Assembly: GCA_963799045.1 (NCBI GenBank)
Contig: CAWCVN010000003.1
Coordinates: 1-64,000 of the forward strand
DNA length: 64,000 nt
Direction: 5' to 3'
Origin: DASRSS01 sp963799045
GTDB taxonomy: Bacteria; Actinomycetota; Actinomycetes; Mycobacteriales; Jatrophihabitantaceae
Part shown: positions 16,174 through 25,357 of the stretch, in pieces
Numbering within the stretch: position 1 is the stretch's first letter
Layout of the letters: each line of letters opens with the position of its first letter
Notes under the pieces: generated by a model
What the model saw: the letters and a program-made list of their open reading frames with translations, nothing else
Told to the model about the DNA's origin: nothing
Databases searched by the model: none
Position numbers and translations under genes: made by a program

Positions 16174-16995
16174 GTGGCACCGCAATCGGGCAGGGCCGGC
16201 ACGCGCACCGCCGCGTTCTTCGACCTGGACAAGACGATCATCGCCAAGTCCAGCGTGCTGGCCTTCGGTAAACCCTTCTACCAGGGTGGGCTGATCAACC
16301 GGCGCGCCGTGCTGCGCAGCGCCTACGCGCAGTTCGTCTTCGCCCTCGCCGGCGCCGACGCCGACCAGATGGAGCGGATGCGCCAGTACCTCACCGCGAT
16401 GTGCTCCGGGTGGGAGGTGAGCCAGGTTCGTGACATCGTGTCCGAGACGCTGCACGACATCATCGACCCCATCGTCTACGACGAGGCTGTCGAACTGATC
16501 GGCATGCACAAGGCCGCCGGGCGCGATGTCGTGATCGTCAGTTCGTCCGGCGAGGAGGTCGTCGCACCGATCGGGGCCATGCTCGGCGCCGACCGCGTGA
16601 TCGGCACCCGAATGGTGGTCGAGGACGGCAAGTACACCGGCGAGATCAGCCTGTACGCGTACGGCCCCGGCAAGGCCGAGGCGATCCAGGAGATGGCCGC
16701 GCAGTACGACTACGATCTTGCTGCCTGCTACGCCTACTCGGACTCGGTCACCGACGTGCCCATGCTCGAGGTCGTCGGCCACCCGTTCGCGGTCAACGCC
16801 GACCGTGCACTGCGCAAGCTCGCCACCGAACGCGACTGGCCGATGCTCACCTTCTCCAACGCCGTCCCGCTCCGGGAAAGGATCTCCGGCCTGCGTCCGG
16901 AGCATCCGACCGTTACCGCCGGAGCCGTCGGTGTCGGTCTCGCGGTCGGCGGAGCGCTCTGGTACGCCGCGCGCCGGCGGCGTTTCCAGCTCTGA
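16174..16995 (+). CDS. HAD-IB family phosphatase (SerB-like)
   Basis: A 273-residue protein (Rv3661 position). Motif I is AAFFDLDKTIIAKS with both catalytic Asp; motif II VVIVSSSGEEVV and the motif III/IV region YAYSDSVTDVPMLEVVGHPF complete the HAD active site. The four-helix IB cap lies between motifs I and II. A C-terminal hydrophobic segment (AGAVGVGLAVGGALWYAA) ends in RRRRFQL, suggesting a membrane anchor. Phosphoserine phosphatase-like, but the family also contains lipid and other phosphatases, so the substrate is open. GTG 16174 is chosen from the -10 box 6 nt upstream. Confidence 0.8.
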   Translation: MAPQSGRAGTRTAAFFDLDKTIIAKSSVLAFGKPFYQGGLINRRAVLRSAYAQFVFALAGADADQMERMRQYLTAMCSGWEVSQVRDIVSETLHDIIDPIVYDEAVELIGMHKAAGRDVVIVSSSGEEVVAPIGAMLGADRVIGTRMVVEDGKYTGEISLYAYGPGKAEAIQEMAAQYDYDLAACYAYSDSVTDVPMLEVVGHPFAVNADRALRKLATERDWPMLTFSNAVPLRERISGLRPEHPTVTAGAVGVGLAVGGALWYAARRRRFQL

Positions 16996-17290
16996 GCCGA
17001 CACTCCGGCAAGGGCTTGCGCAGCCGTCAGCGACGGCGTCCAATGAGAAGTGGGACGGGTGACGCCATGGCGGTCCAGCCCCCACGTGACCCGCCCCGCA
17101 CGGACGACCGGGCACCCACGCGGCGAACCCACCTCGCAACAGGTGCGTCGACGCGGACCGCCACACACCGTGGCCCGCGCCTGACGGATGTCTAAAGGGC
17201 ACGCCTGGTAACCCAGTCGCCCGCGTCGACGGCGTCGAGATCGCCCGATCCCGGCGCCGTCATCATGCCGGCGGCCGAATGCCTGCCGCG
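16996..17290. other. intergenic region with no supported gene
   Basis: 295 bp between the convergent HAD gene and the gene at 17291. One 42-codon frame (ATG 17067 to TAA 17195) is open but Pro/Arg/Thr-rich, has a poor RBS and resembles nothing; I do not call it. No clear terminator hairpin with a U-tract is visible. Confidence 0.4.
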
Positions 17291-18049
17291 TCAGCCGCGC
17301 GCCATCGCCTCGCAGATCGCCGTCGTCTCCCGGGCGCCCGTCACGACCGCCGCGACACAGTGCCGCAGCCACTGCCCGATCCCCTCCGGCATGCCGGTGC
17401 GGTAGGCCGCCAGCGCCGCTGCGTACCCGGCCCCGGCTTCGGAGTCCGACGCCGACTCGCGGTGCCCGGCCTCGACCACGACCAGCGACTTCGGGTCGAG
17501 GCCGCGCTCGATCAGCGTCAGCCGGACCGCGGCCAGGGCGACGATCGTCGAGGCGGGTGCGAACGCGTCCAGCCCGGCGATCTCGCCGTGCACGATCGCG
17601 GCCACGACCGCGGCCGGGGCCTGCGTCCGGCCGAGCACGGTCGCGAGCGTGTCCAGCCGCTCGGCCGCCCCCGGCACCGGCCGGCCCAGCTGCTCGGTGT
17701 CGGGAACGAGGTCGGCCGCCGCCAGCACGTGCAGCCGGGCCAGCGCCTGCCGCGGCGCGCGGGTCCAGGTGTCGGCCAGGGCACCGATGGCGGCATAGGC
17801 CCGCAGCGCGCCCTGCACGTGCGGGTCGTCGGCCGCCGCACCGGCGCGGACCTCGTCCAGCGACACCCGTGCCCCGGACAGCTCCGCCGCGATCCACGCC
17901 CCGCGAAGCGAGGACTCGGCCGAGACGTCCGGCGACCTGTGCCGCAGCACCCGGTTGTTCAGCAGCGTGTCGACCGCGACCCGGCCCGCGGCGACGCCGG
18001 CCGCGACGTCGGGGAGGTCGAGCAGCGCGGCGAGCGGATCGTCGGTCAC
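17291..18049 (-). CDS. conserved actinobacterial protein of unknown function (Rv3662c position)
   Basis: A 252-residue soluble, mostly alpha-helical Ala-rich protein. In this gene neighbourhood mycobacteria carry Rv3662c, sometimes labelled an oxidoreductase without clear basis. Visible features are an N-terminal DLPDVAAGVAAGRVAVDTLL, then NNRVLRHRSPDVSAESSLRG and a C-terminal HCVAAVVTGARETTAICEAM. No nucleotide-binding motif or TM segment is seen. GTG 18047-18049 is preferred over an upstream TTG because TAGCCT lies 8 nt before it, giving a leaderless mRNA divergent from the S53 peptidase gene. Confidence 0.6.
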   Translation of the reverse strand: MTDDPLAALLDLPDVAAGVAAGRVAVDTLLNNRVLRHRSPDVSAESSLRGAWIAAELSGARVSLDEVRAGAAADDPHVQGALRAYAAIGALADTWTRAPRQALARLHVLAAADLVPDTEQLGRPVPGAAERLDTLATVLGRTQAPAAVVAAIVHGEIAGLDAFAPASTIVALAAVRLTLIERGLDPKSLVVVEAGHRESASDSEAGAGYAAALAAYRTGMPEGIGQWLRHCVAAVVTGARETTAICEAMARG

Positions 18050-18138
18050 GGCCGCCAAGGCTACGGCCCACCACGTCCGGCACGGCGGCCGGTCGGCGGG
18101 GTCTTGTCGATGACGGACCCGGCAGGTAGACCCACCCT

Positions 18139-19689
18139 ATGGATGCAAACCAGGCCACTCCGGACCGCGTCGTCCTGGCCGGCAGCGAGCGCGCCGCGGC
18201 TCCCGGCCGCCGCGACCCGCGCCCGGTCGACCCGAACGAGCGGGCGCGGGTCGTGCTGATGCTGCGCCGCGGCACGCCCGATGAGCTCGGGGCCGCCACC
18301 GCCGACGTCGAACTGGTCACCGGCACCCTCACCGAGCTTGGCCTGCAGGTGGTCGCCGTGGACCCCCGGTCCCGCCGGGTACACGTCGGCGGCACGCTCG
18401 CGCAGCTGTCCGCGGCATTCGGCACCGAACTGGAGCAGGTCACCAGCACCGCCCCGGACGGCAGCGCCGGGCAACACCGCCACCGCACCGGTCCGCTGAC
18501 CGTGCCGAGACCGCTCGAGGGCGTGGTCCTGGCCGTCCTCGGCCTGGACGACCGGCCGCAGGCGCGGGCCCAGTTCCGCGTGGCCGCGTCGGAGGCGGTG
18601 CGGACCAGCTACACACCGCCGCAGCTGGGCGCGCTCTACGACTTCCCGCCCGGCACCGACGGCGCCGGGCAGACGATCGCGATCGTCGAGCTGGGCGGCG
18701 GGTACGCGCAGACCGACCTGGATACCTACTTCGCCGGTCTCGGCCTGCCGACGCCGTCGGTGCGCGCGATCGGTGTCGACGGCGCGGCGAACCGGGCAGG
18801 CGCGGACCCGCAGGGCGCGGACGGCGAGGTGCTGCTCGACATCGAGGTCGCCGGCGCCCTCGCCCCGGGGGCGGCCCTGGCCGTGTACTTCGCGCCGAAC
18901 ACCGACGCCGGCTTCCTCGACGCCGTCAGCGAGGCGATCCACGCCAGCCCGGCCCCGACCGCTGTCAGCATCAGCTGGGGGCAGAGCGAGGACGCCTGGA
19001 CCGCCCAGGCCCGCACCGCCCTGGACAGTGCCTTCGCCGATGCGGCCGGGCTCGGCGTGACGATCACCGTGGCCGCCGGCGACCGGGGCAGTTCCGACGG
19101 CGCGGGCGACGGGTCCCGGCACGCGGACTTCCCCGCCTCCAGCCCGAACGTGCTGGCCTGCGGCGGCACCAGCCTGCAGGCCGACCCGGCTGCCGGCACC
19201 GTCGCCTCCGAGACGGTCTGGAACGACGGCGCGGGCGCCGGCGCCACCGGGGGCGGGGTGAGCGACGTGTTCCCCACGCCCGGCTGGCAGGCCCAGGTCG
19301 GGGTTCCCGGGCCGGGTCGCGGCGTGCCCGACGTCGCCGCCGACGCCGACCCGCGCACCGGCTACCGGGTGCTGGTCGACGGGACCCGGATGGTCATCGG
19401 CGGCACCAGCGCAGCCGCACCCCTGTGGGCCGCGCTGGTGGCCCGGATGGCCCAGGCCGCCGGCGCGCGACTCGGCCTGCTCAACCCGGCCCTGTACGCC
19501 GGGCTGTCCGCGGGCACCGCTGCGGCCGGGCTGCGCGACATCGTCTCCGGCAACAACGGCGCGTACTCTGCGTCGACCGGCTGGGACGCCTGCACGGGGC
19601 TCGGCTCACCCGTCGGGACCGACCTGCTGGCCCGGCTCACCGGATCCGCCGAGCGACCGGCTACGCCGGGCAAGCCATTGCTGGAATGA
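18139..19689 (+). CDS. S53 family serine-carboxyl peptidase (kumamolisin-like)
   Basis: A 516-residue sedolisin. The N-terminal pro-kumamolisin domain (about 1-135) contains PxxRRVHVGGTLAQLSAAFG. The catalytic domain has ADGEVLLDIEVAGALAPGA (Glu/Asp of the triad), the oxyanion Asp in AAGDRGSSDG, and the nucleophile Ser in GGTSAAAPLWAAL. The C-terminal calcium site reads DIVSGNNGAYSASTGWDACTG. These enzymes act at acid pH and mature by self-cleavage. No signal peptide is visible, which is odd for an enzyme normally secreted. TAGACC lies 6 nt before ATG 18139, suggesting a leaderless mRNA. Confidence 0.9.
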   Translation: MDANQATPDRVVLAGSERAAAPGRRDPRPVDPNERARVVLMLRRGTPDELGAATADVELVTGTLTELGLQVVAVDPRSRRVHVGGTLAQLSAAFGTELEQVTSTAPDGSAGQHRHRTGPLTVPRPLEGVVLAVLGLDDRPQARAQFRVAASEAVRTSYTPPQLGALYDFPPGTDGAGQTIAIVELGGGYAQTDLDTYFAGLGLPTPSVRAIGVDGAANRAGADPQGADGEVLLDIEVAGALAPGAALAVYFAPNTDAGFLDAVSEAIHASPAPTAVSISWGQSEDAWTAQARTALDSAFADAAGLGVTITVAAGDRGSSDGAGDGSRHADFPASSPNVLACGGTSLQADPAAGTVASETVWNDGAGAGATGGGVSDVFPTPGWQAQVGVPGPGRGVPDVAADADPRTGYRVLVDGTRMVIGGTSAAAPLWAALVARMAQAAGARLGLLNPALYAGLSAGTAAAGLRDIVSGNNGAYSASTGWDACTGLGSPVGTDLLARLTGSAERPATPGKPLLE

Positions 19690-19747
19690 TCGGGCGAGGC
19701 GGGCACCACCCGGCGAGCCGGCTACCCAGGCGTGAGGAGCACAGATC

Positions 19748-20182
19748 GTGACGGCGACTTCCCCATCGAACGGCACCGGCCGGCATGCCGCCGAGACCGA
19801 CGAGGCCTCCCTCGGCCAGCTGGTAGCCGAGGCGTCGGCGAACGTCTCGACGATCATCCAGGGCGAGATCGCGCTGGCGAAGCTGGAGCTGAAGTCCACG
19901 TTCCGCAACGCCGGCGCCGGGGTCGGGTTCTTCGTGGCCGCCCTGGTGATGCTGGCGTTCTCGTTGACGTTCGGGTTGCTGGCGCTGGCCGAGGGCCTCA
20001 ACGCCCTCGGGCTGTGGCGGTGGCTGTCGTTCCTGATCGTCTTCGCGTTCCTGCTCGTGCTCATCGCCGGGTGCGTCCTGATCGGGGTGCGCAAGGTCAA
20101 GCGGGTCAAGGGCCCGCAGCGCACCATCGAGACCAGCCGCGACACGGTGAACTACCTCAAGGCGAACACGAAGCGGAGCTGA
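19748..20182 (+). CDS. phage-holin-like membrane protein (Rv3669 type)
   Basis: A 144-residue protein of the Phage_holin_3_6/DUF1469 group. The N-terminal amphipathic part LGQLVAEASANVSTIIQGEI leads into ALAKLELK; two TM segments follow (VGFFVAALVMLAFSLTFGLL and FLIVFAFLLVLIAGCVLIG), then a basic tail. Despite the name these are chromosomal housekeeping proteins of unknown function. GTG 19748 has a good GAGGAG upstream. It lies 6 bp before the epoxide-hydrolase gene, as in mycobacteria. Confidence 0.8.
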   Translation: MTATSPSNGTGRHAAETDEASLGQLVAEASANVSTIIQGEIALAKLELKSTFRNAGAGVGFFVAALVMLAFSLTFGLLALAEGLNALGLWRWLSFLIVFAFLLVLIAGCVLIGVRKVKRVKGPQRTIETSRDTVNYLKANTKRS

Positions 20183-20188
20183 GCTTGC

Positions 20189-21121
20189 ATGGCCCGTGCA
20201 CGCGGATCGCCGGACAGCTCGCTCGTCCTGATCGACGGGCCGTGGACCCACCGCGTCGTCCGGGCGAACGGCATCGAGCTGCACGTCGCCGAGATGGGCA
20301 CCGGCCCGCTGGTGTTGTTGCTGCACGGGTTCCCGCAGTTCTGGTGGACCTGGCGGCGCCAGCTCGCTGACCTCGCCGGCGCCGGCTACCGCGCGGTCGC
20401 GGTCGACCTGCGCGGCTACGGCGCGAGCGACAAGCCCCCGCGCGGCTACGACGCGCCCACCCTCGCCGCCGACATGGCCGCGCTGGTCACCTCGCTCGGC
20501 GAGCGCAACGCGATGGTCGTCGGCAACGACCTCGGCGGGCTGCTGGCCTGGACGATGGCCGCGAACCACCCCCAGGTGGTGCGCAGTATCGCGCTGCTCG
20601 GCGCGGCCCACCCGCTGCGGCTTCGTTCGGCGGTGGTGCGCGACGCCGAGCAACGGCGCGCCTCGGCGTACGCGCTGCGCACCTTCCAGCTGCCCCGGCG
20701 CCCGGAGGCGCTGCTCACCCGCGACGCGAACTGGGTCCGGCACCTGTTCGAGGTGTGGTCCGGTCCGCGGTGGCGCGGAAGACCGGACTACCTCGCCGAT
20801 GTCGAGCGCTACGCCGAGGCGATGCGCATCCACCCCGTCGCGTTCTGCGCCTCCGAGTACTTCCGCTGGCTGGTGCGCTCGCTGCCGCGCGGCGACGGGC
20901 GCCGGTTCGCCGCCTCGTTACGGCGGCCCATCACTGCGCCCGTGTTGCACCTGCACGGCGACTTCGACACCTGCGTGCTGCCGTCGACCGCGCGCGGCTC
21001 CGGCCAGTACGTCACCGGCGCGTACGAGTACCGCGTGCTCGACGGCGTGGGGCACTTCCCGCAGAACGAGGCGTCCGAGCAGGTGTCGGGCGAGCTGCTG
21101 CGCTGGGCCAAGCTATCGTGA
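20189..21121 (+). CDS. ephE: alpha/beta-hydrolase, epoxide hydrolase-like (EphE type)
   Basis: A 310-residue protein (Rv3670 position). HGFPQFWWTWRRQL provides the oxyanion motif, the nucleophile Asp sits in VVGNDLGGLLAW, and the His is in GVGHFPQNE. LHLHGDFDTCVLP is the usual position of the acid residue. An Asp nucleophile separates epoxide hydrolases and dehalogenases from serine esterases. The cap region (about 135-225) is present. It is probably co-transcribed with the holin-like gene and followed, after 126 bp, by an O-acyltransferase gene not present in the mycobacterial order. Confidence 0.8.
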   Translation: MARARGSPDSSLVLIDGPWTHRVVRANGIELHVAEMGTGPLVLLLHGFPQFWWTWRRQLADLAGAGYRAVAVDLRGYGASDKPPRGYDAPTLAADMAALVTSLGERNAMVVGNDLGGLLAWTMAANHPQVVRSIALLGAAHPLRLRSAVVRDAEQRRASAYALRTFQLPRRPEALLTRDANWVRHLFEVWSGPRWRGRPDYLADVERYAEAMRIHPVAFCASEYFRWLVRSLPRGDGRRFAASLRRPITAPVLHLHGDFDTCVLPSTARGSGQYVTGAYEYRVLDGVGHFPQNEASEQVSGELLRWAKLS

Positions 21122-21247
21122 GGCGGTTGTGAGAAACGTGATGAGCAGCCACTAAGCATGCGCGGGTGGCGCAGCGAATCCTGCCTAAAGTGGTTCGCTG
21201 AGTGGCGCGAGCGAGCACGCCGACGACCAGCGAGGTTGGGTTCCTGG

Positions 21248-23365
21248 ATGGCCAGTCCGACGACCACGGCGCCGCAGCGGAGCGCGCGGAAGGCGCCGAC
21301 GGGCACGCCGATCCGGACCGATATCCAGGGACTGCGGGCGATCGCCGTGTCGATGGTGATGATCTATCACCTGTGGCCGAACCGGGTCAGCGGCGGCTAC
21401 GCCGGTGTCGACGTGTTCTTCGTTATCTCCGGCTTCCTGATCACCTCGCACCTGCTGGCGCACCCGCCGACGCGGGGCAAGAACCTCTTCGAGTTCTGGT
21501 CGCGGCGGATCCGGCGGCTGCTGCCGGCCTCGCTGCTGGTGCTCGCGGTGACCTTGCTGGTCACCCGGCTCGCGGCGCCGAGCACGATCTGGGGCAACAC
21601 CGCGAAGGATGTCCGGGCGGCCGCGCTGTACTTCGTCAACTGGCGGCTGGCGGCGCAGTCCGTCGACTACCTCGCCGCCGAGAACGCGGCCTCGCCGGTG
21701 CAGCACTTCTGGTCGCTGTCGGTGGAAGAGCAGTTCTACCTGATGTGGCCGGTGCTGATCCTGCTGCTGGTCGGGCTGGCGACCTGGCGGCGCTGGCGGG
21801 TGGTGCCGGTGACGATGGCCGGCCTGTCACTGGTCGTCGCGGCCTCGCTGGCGTACTCGATCTACCAGACGCATTCCGAGCCGGCCAGCGCCTACTTCGT
21901 CACCCCGACCCGCATCTGGGAACTCGGCCTCGGCGGGCTGCTGGCCACCGCGCTCTCGCAACGGGCGCTGGGCCGCAACCGCGACTCCGAGGCCGTGCCG
22001 CTGCCGCCGGTCGCCCGGATCGTGCTGTCCTGGCTGGGGCTGGCCGCGATCGGTTGGACCGCGTTCGTCTACACGGGCAAGACCCCCTTCCCCGGCTACG
22101 AGGCGCTGCTGCCGGTGCTGGGCACGGTCGCGGTCATCGCCGCCGTGTCGCCCCGCCGGTTGGGCTCGCCCGGGCCGTTGATGGCCTGGCGTCCGGTGCA
22201 GTGGCTCGGCGACGTGTCCTACTCGGTGTACCTGTGGCACTGGCCCATGATCGTTCTGGTGCCCTACATCACCGGCCACCGCCTCGGCCGGCTCGACAAG
22301 CTCGCCATCATCGCACTCACCCTGGTGCTCGCCGGGCTCAGCAAGCGCTACATCGAAGACCGTTTCCGCACCGCCCGATGGGGTCGACCGTTGTTCAAGC
22401 CATACGCCCTGGCCGCCGCCGCGATGGCCCTCGTCGTCGCCGGCTGCACCACCCAGCTCGCCGAGGTCCGCCATCTGGAGAGCAAGCCCATCCACATCGG
22501 CGGCCCGTGCATCGGCGCCGCCGCGATGGCGCCGGGCAACACCTGCCCCACCGACGAGAACGCCAAACTGGTCGAGACGCCGACGCAGGCGGCGAACGAC
22601 CGCTCCGACGCCTACGGCTACCCCGCGCACCCGGCGACCTGCTTCGCCAACCAGCCGAACTTCCCGCTGACGGTCTGCCACTTCGGTGACCCGAAGGCGA
22701 AGGTCAAGGTGGCGCTGGTCGGCAACTCGCACGCCGGCGAATGGCTGCCCGCCATGCAGCAGATCATCAAGGCAAGGCACTGGCACCTGGACACCTACCT
22801 GGCCTCGCGCTGCGCGAACGCGGAGATCCTGCAGCACTTCGATACCACCGCGCACAGCCAGGCCTGCCTGAACTGGGCCGACCAGAGCACCCAGGCCATC
22901 GTCAACGGCCACTACAACCTGGTCGTCATGGTCAACCGGGTCTCGGTGTCCGCGCTGGGGTACGGCGGCATCGCCAACAGCCAGGGCGCGTATGCCACCG
23001 GCTACCTGAAGGTGCTGCAGAAGTTCGCCGCCGCGCACCTGACCGTCGTCGGCATCCACGACACCCCCGCCCCAGGCATCCGGATTCCCGACTGCCTGGC
23101 CGCGCACAGCGGGGACTACGCGGCGTGCAACCGCACGAAGTCGAAGGTGCTGCCGAAGGAGCCGCTCACGACAGCCATCAACCGGCTGAACGACCCGCAC
23201 GTGACCGAGGCCGACCTGACGAACTACATCTGCCACCCGAAGGTCTGCCCGGCTGTCATCGGCCGCCTGCCGGTGTACTTCGACAACTCGCACCTGGCCG
23301 GCACGTTCTCCAAGACGCTGGCCCCCTACCTCGAACCCACGCTGGTGAAGGCGCTGCGCGGCTGA
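21248..23365 (+). CDS. OafA/YrhL-type membrane O-acyltransferase with SGNH domain
   Basis: A 705-residue two-domain protein. The N-terminal acyltransferase-3 domain (about 20-390, ten TM segments) starts with RTDIQGLRAIAVSMVMIYHL, which holds the conserved Arg and His, then YAGVDVFFVISGFLIT and FWSRRIRRLLPA. The C-terminal extracytoplasmic SGNH domain has the nucleophile in VALVGNSHAGEWLPA and the DxxH-like FDNSHLAGTF. Such fusions acetylate surface glycans or peptidoglycan. ATG 21248 is chosen over an upstream Arg-rich extension. Convergent with marP (3-bp gap); it is an insertion relative to the mycobacterial ephE-marP order. Confidence 0.88.
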   Translation: MASPTTTAPQRSARKAPTGTPIRTDIQGLRAIAVSMVMIYHLWPNRVSGGYAGVDVFFVISGFLITSHLLAHPPTRGKNLFEFWSRRIRRLLPASLLVLAVTLLVTRLAAPSTIWGNTAKDVRAAALYFVNWRLAAQSVDYLAAENAASPVQHFWSLSVEEQFYLMWPVLILLLVGLATWRRWRVVPVTMAGLSLVVAASLAYSIYQTHSEPASAYFVTPTRIWELGLGGLLATALSQRALGRNRDSEAVPLPPVARIVLSWLGLAAIGWTAFVYTGKTPFPGYEALLPVLGTVAVIAAVSPRRLGSPGPLMAWRPVQWLGDVSYSVYLWHWPMIVLVPYITGHRLGRLDKLAIIALTLVLAGLSKRYIEDRFRTARWGRPLFKPYALAAAAMALVVAGCTTQLAEVRHLESKPIHIGGPCIGAAAMAPGNTCPTDENAKLVETPTQAANDRSDAYGYPAHPATCFANQPNFPLTVCHFGDPKAKVKVALVGNSHAGEWLPAMQQIIKARHWHLDTYLASRCANAEILQHFDTTAHSQACLNWADQSTQAIVNGHYNLVVMVNRVSVSALGYGGIANSQGAYATGYLKVLQKFAAAHLTVVGIHDTPAPGIRIPDCLAAHSGDYAACNRTKSKVLPKEPLTTAINRLNDPHVTEADLTNYICHPKVCPAVIGRLPVYFDNSHLAGTFSKTLAPYLEPTLVKALRG

Positions 23366-23368
23366 GGG

Positions 23369-24565
23369 CTACTCGGGCGTGCAGCCGGCCGTGCTGACCC
23401 GCTTGGTCAGGTTGCGGCCCATCTTGACGTCGGAGGACATCTGCGCCGCCGTCAGGGCATAGCCGGTGTCGGAGGAGTCCAGCGCGGTGGCGAATACCAT
23501 GCCGAGCACCGAGCCGTTGTCGGCGATCAGCGGGCCGCCGGAGTTCCCGCTGCGGATGATCGCCCGCAGCGAGTAGATCTCGCGGTCGACGTTGCCGTTG
23601 CCATAGATGTCGTTGCCGCCGACCGTGGTGCGGGTGCGCACCCGGGCGCTGCGCACGGTGAACGGGCCGTCCTGCGGGAAGCCGAGCACGACGGCCGGGT
23701 CGCCCTTCGCGGCGGGCTTGGCGACGAAAGGCAACGCCGGCGCGGACAGCCCCGGCACGTCGAGCACGGCGATGTCGGTGCGGGGATCGAAGAGCACGAC
23801 GGTGGCGCGCAGTCGGCGGTTGTTGGCGACCTGCACCGTGACCTGGTCGGTACCCGCGACGACGTGCGCGTTCGTCACGACGTGCTGCGGCGCGAAGACG
23901 AAGCCGCTGCCCTCGATCCCGCGATTGCACGACGGCGCCTCGCCGAGGATCTTGAACGTCGACTTGTGTGCCTGGCGGACCGCTGCTTGGACTGCCGGGC
24001 TGAGTGTCGAATCCGGCGGGGGAACCGAGACGCTCGGCCCGTTGGGCAGGTCGCCGAACACCGGCGGGAACCCGCTCTGATCCAGGAACGAGCGCATCGA
24101 GCTGTAGATGTTGCGCACCGCGGCCGGCATGACATTGTTGACGGCACGCACGATCGTCGAGTGGCTGGCCTCCGAGGACAGCGCCGGGTACGGCGACGAG
24201 GCGAGCGGCACCGCGACCATCCACGCCACGACCAGCACCGAGATCACACCGAGGCCGGTCCCCACGCCGCTGTCCAGTATCCGGACCCGCCCGTTGACCA
24301 GCAGCCGCGAGCGCACGTGCCCGGCGACCCACGCGCCGATCAGCTGACCGATCATCGCGAACATCAGCACACACAAGATCGCGACGGGTACCTGGGCGCG
24401 TCCGTCGGCGAGGCGCGACCCCAGCGGCTCGGCCAGCTGGGCGCCGGCGGCCGCGCCGCCGAAGAACCCGAGCATCGACAGCGCGCCGACGACGGCGCCG
24501 TGCCGGAAGCCACCGATCCCGTAGGCCACGGCGGCCACGACGATCACCAGGTCGAGCAGGTTCAC
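23369..24565 (-). CDS. marP: MarP family periplasmic serine protease
   Basis: A 398-residue protein, essentially the length of M. tuberculosis MarP (397). Four N-terminal TM segments of the CvpA-like domain (LLDLVIVVAAVAYGIGGF and onward) are followed by a trypsin-like domain with His in VTNAHVVAG, Asp in FDPRTDIAVLDV and Ser in IRSGNSGGPLIADNG. The Cys in GEAPSCNRG and the C-terminal TAGCTPE may form the disulfide known in MarP. It protects against acid and oxidative stress. GTG 24563-24565 begins the usual VNLLDLVIV. The thioredoxin-like gene found near it in mycobacteria is absent. Confidence 0.9.
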   Translation of the reverse strand: MNLLDLVIVVAAVAYGIGGFRHGAVVGALSMLGFFGGAAAGAQLAEPLGSRLADGRAQVPVAILCVLMFAMIGQLIGAWVAGHVRSRLLVNGRVRILDSGVGTGLGVISVLVVAWMVAVPLASSPYPALSSEASHSTIVRAVNNVMPAAVRNIYSSMRSFLDQSGFPPVFGDLPNGPSVSVPPPDSTLSPAVQAAVRQAHKSTFKILGEAPSCNRGIEGSGFVFAPQHVVTNAHVVAGTDQVTVQVANNRRLRATVVLFDPRTDIAVLDVPGLSAPALPFVAKPAAKGDPAVVLGFPQDGPFTVRSARVRTRTTVGGNDIYGNGNVDREIYSLRAIIRSGNSGGPLIADNGSVLGMVFATALDSSDTGYALTAAQMSSDVKMGRNLTKRVSTAGCTPE

Positions 24566-24730
24566 GGCAGCTCGGCAGGAACGGAATCGGCACGCACGGG
24601 TCGGGCGAGGCTTAGCTGCGGCACAAGAACTGGTATCGGCCGCGGCCGGGCGCAATGAAGGCGGTCGGCTCGCGGCATGCCTTGGACGTTACAGCGAACC
24701 GCTGTGAGTTGAGCGAACAGGCCGCCGAAC

Positions 24731-25357
24731 TCAGGCCGGGATGGGCCGCTGCGCGCCCTGGTCCCACGGCCGGTTCCAGCCCGCGAGGGTGAGCAGGTGA
24801 TCGAGCAGGATCGCGGTGAATCCCCAGATGAAAAAGCGGTCGACCTCGAAGCCGGGGCCCTTCCAGCCGGAGGGATGCACGACGGCGAAGCGGTTCGCCG
24901 GATCGGTCAGCGCGGCGACCGACAGCACGCCGGTGCGGGCGACCTCGCCCACGTCGACCGGCGCGACCTCGTGCGGCTCGTGCCACCAGGCGACCACCGG
25001 GGTCACCAGGAACCCCGAACGCGAGATGTAGATCTCGGGCAGCTGCGCGACCGGCGTCACGCTGGACGGGTCGAGGCCGACCTCCTCGCGCGCCTCGCGC
25101 AGCGCGGCGGCGACGACGTCGGCGTCGTCCGGGTCGACCGCGCCGCCGGGGAAGGCAACCTGGCCCGGGTGGCGGCGCAGACCCTCCGCCCGCTGGATGA
25201 CGAGCACTCCCGGCTCGCCGTCGCTCTCGGCGAAGGCGACGAGCACGGCGGAGGCGCGCGCGCTGCCGTCCTCGGGCGTCGGAACGTAGCGGCCGATCTC
25301 CCCCACCTCGGCCGAGCCCGCGGCCTCGACCAGGGGGCGGAGGAACTCGGGTGTCAC
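24731..25357 (-). CDS. NUDIX hydrolase, CoA pyrophosphatase-like (Rv3672c type)
   Basis: A 208-residue protein. The Nudix box reads GGAVDPDDADVVAAALREAREEVGL across its length, preceded by the CoA-family motif LRRHPGQVAFPGG. The box has the REAREE core that binds the metal. It probably hydrolyses CoA or a related dinucleotide. GTG 25355-25357 overlaps the nth stop (GTGA), so the two are translationally coupled, as in mycobacteria. 165 bp separate it from the marP start; that gap has a short palindrome (CAGCG-AAC-CGCTG) and no gene. Confidence 0.87.
   Translation of the reverse strand: MTPEFLRPLVEAAGSAEVGEIGRYVPTPEDGSARASAVLVAFAESDGEPGVLVIQRAEGLRRHPGQVAFPGGAVDPDDADVVAAALREAREEVGLDPSSVTPVAQLPEIYISRSGFLVTPVVAWWHEPHEVAPVDVGEVARTGVLSVAALTDPANRFAVVHPSGWKGPGFEVDRFFIWGFTAILLDHLLTLAGWNRPWDQGAQRPIPA

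Noticed and set aside
17067..17195. 42-codon frame between the HAD gene and the gene at 17291
   Set aside because: Poor RBS, composition like random high-GC DNA, no recognisable family.
21190..21220. Single GAGTGGCGCGAG near 21202 resembling family C units
   Set aside because: No inverted partner nearby; likely chance in high-GC DNA.
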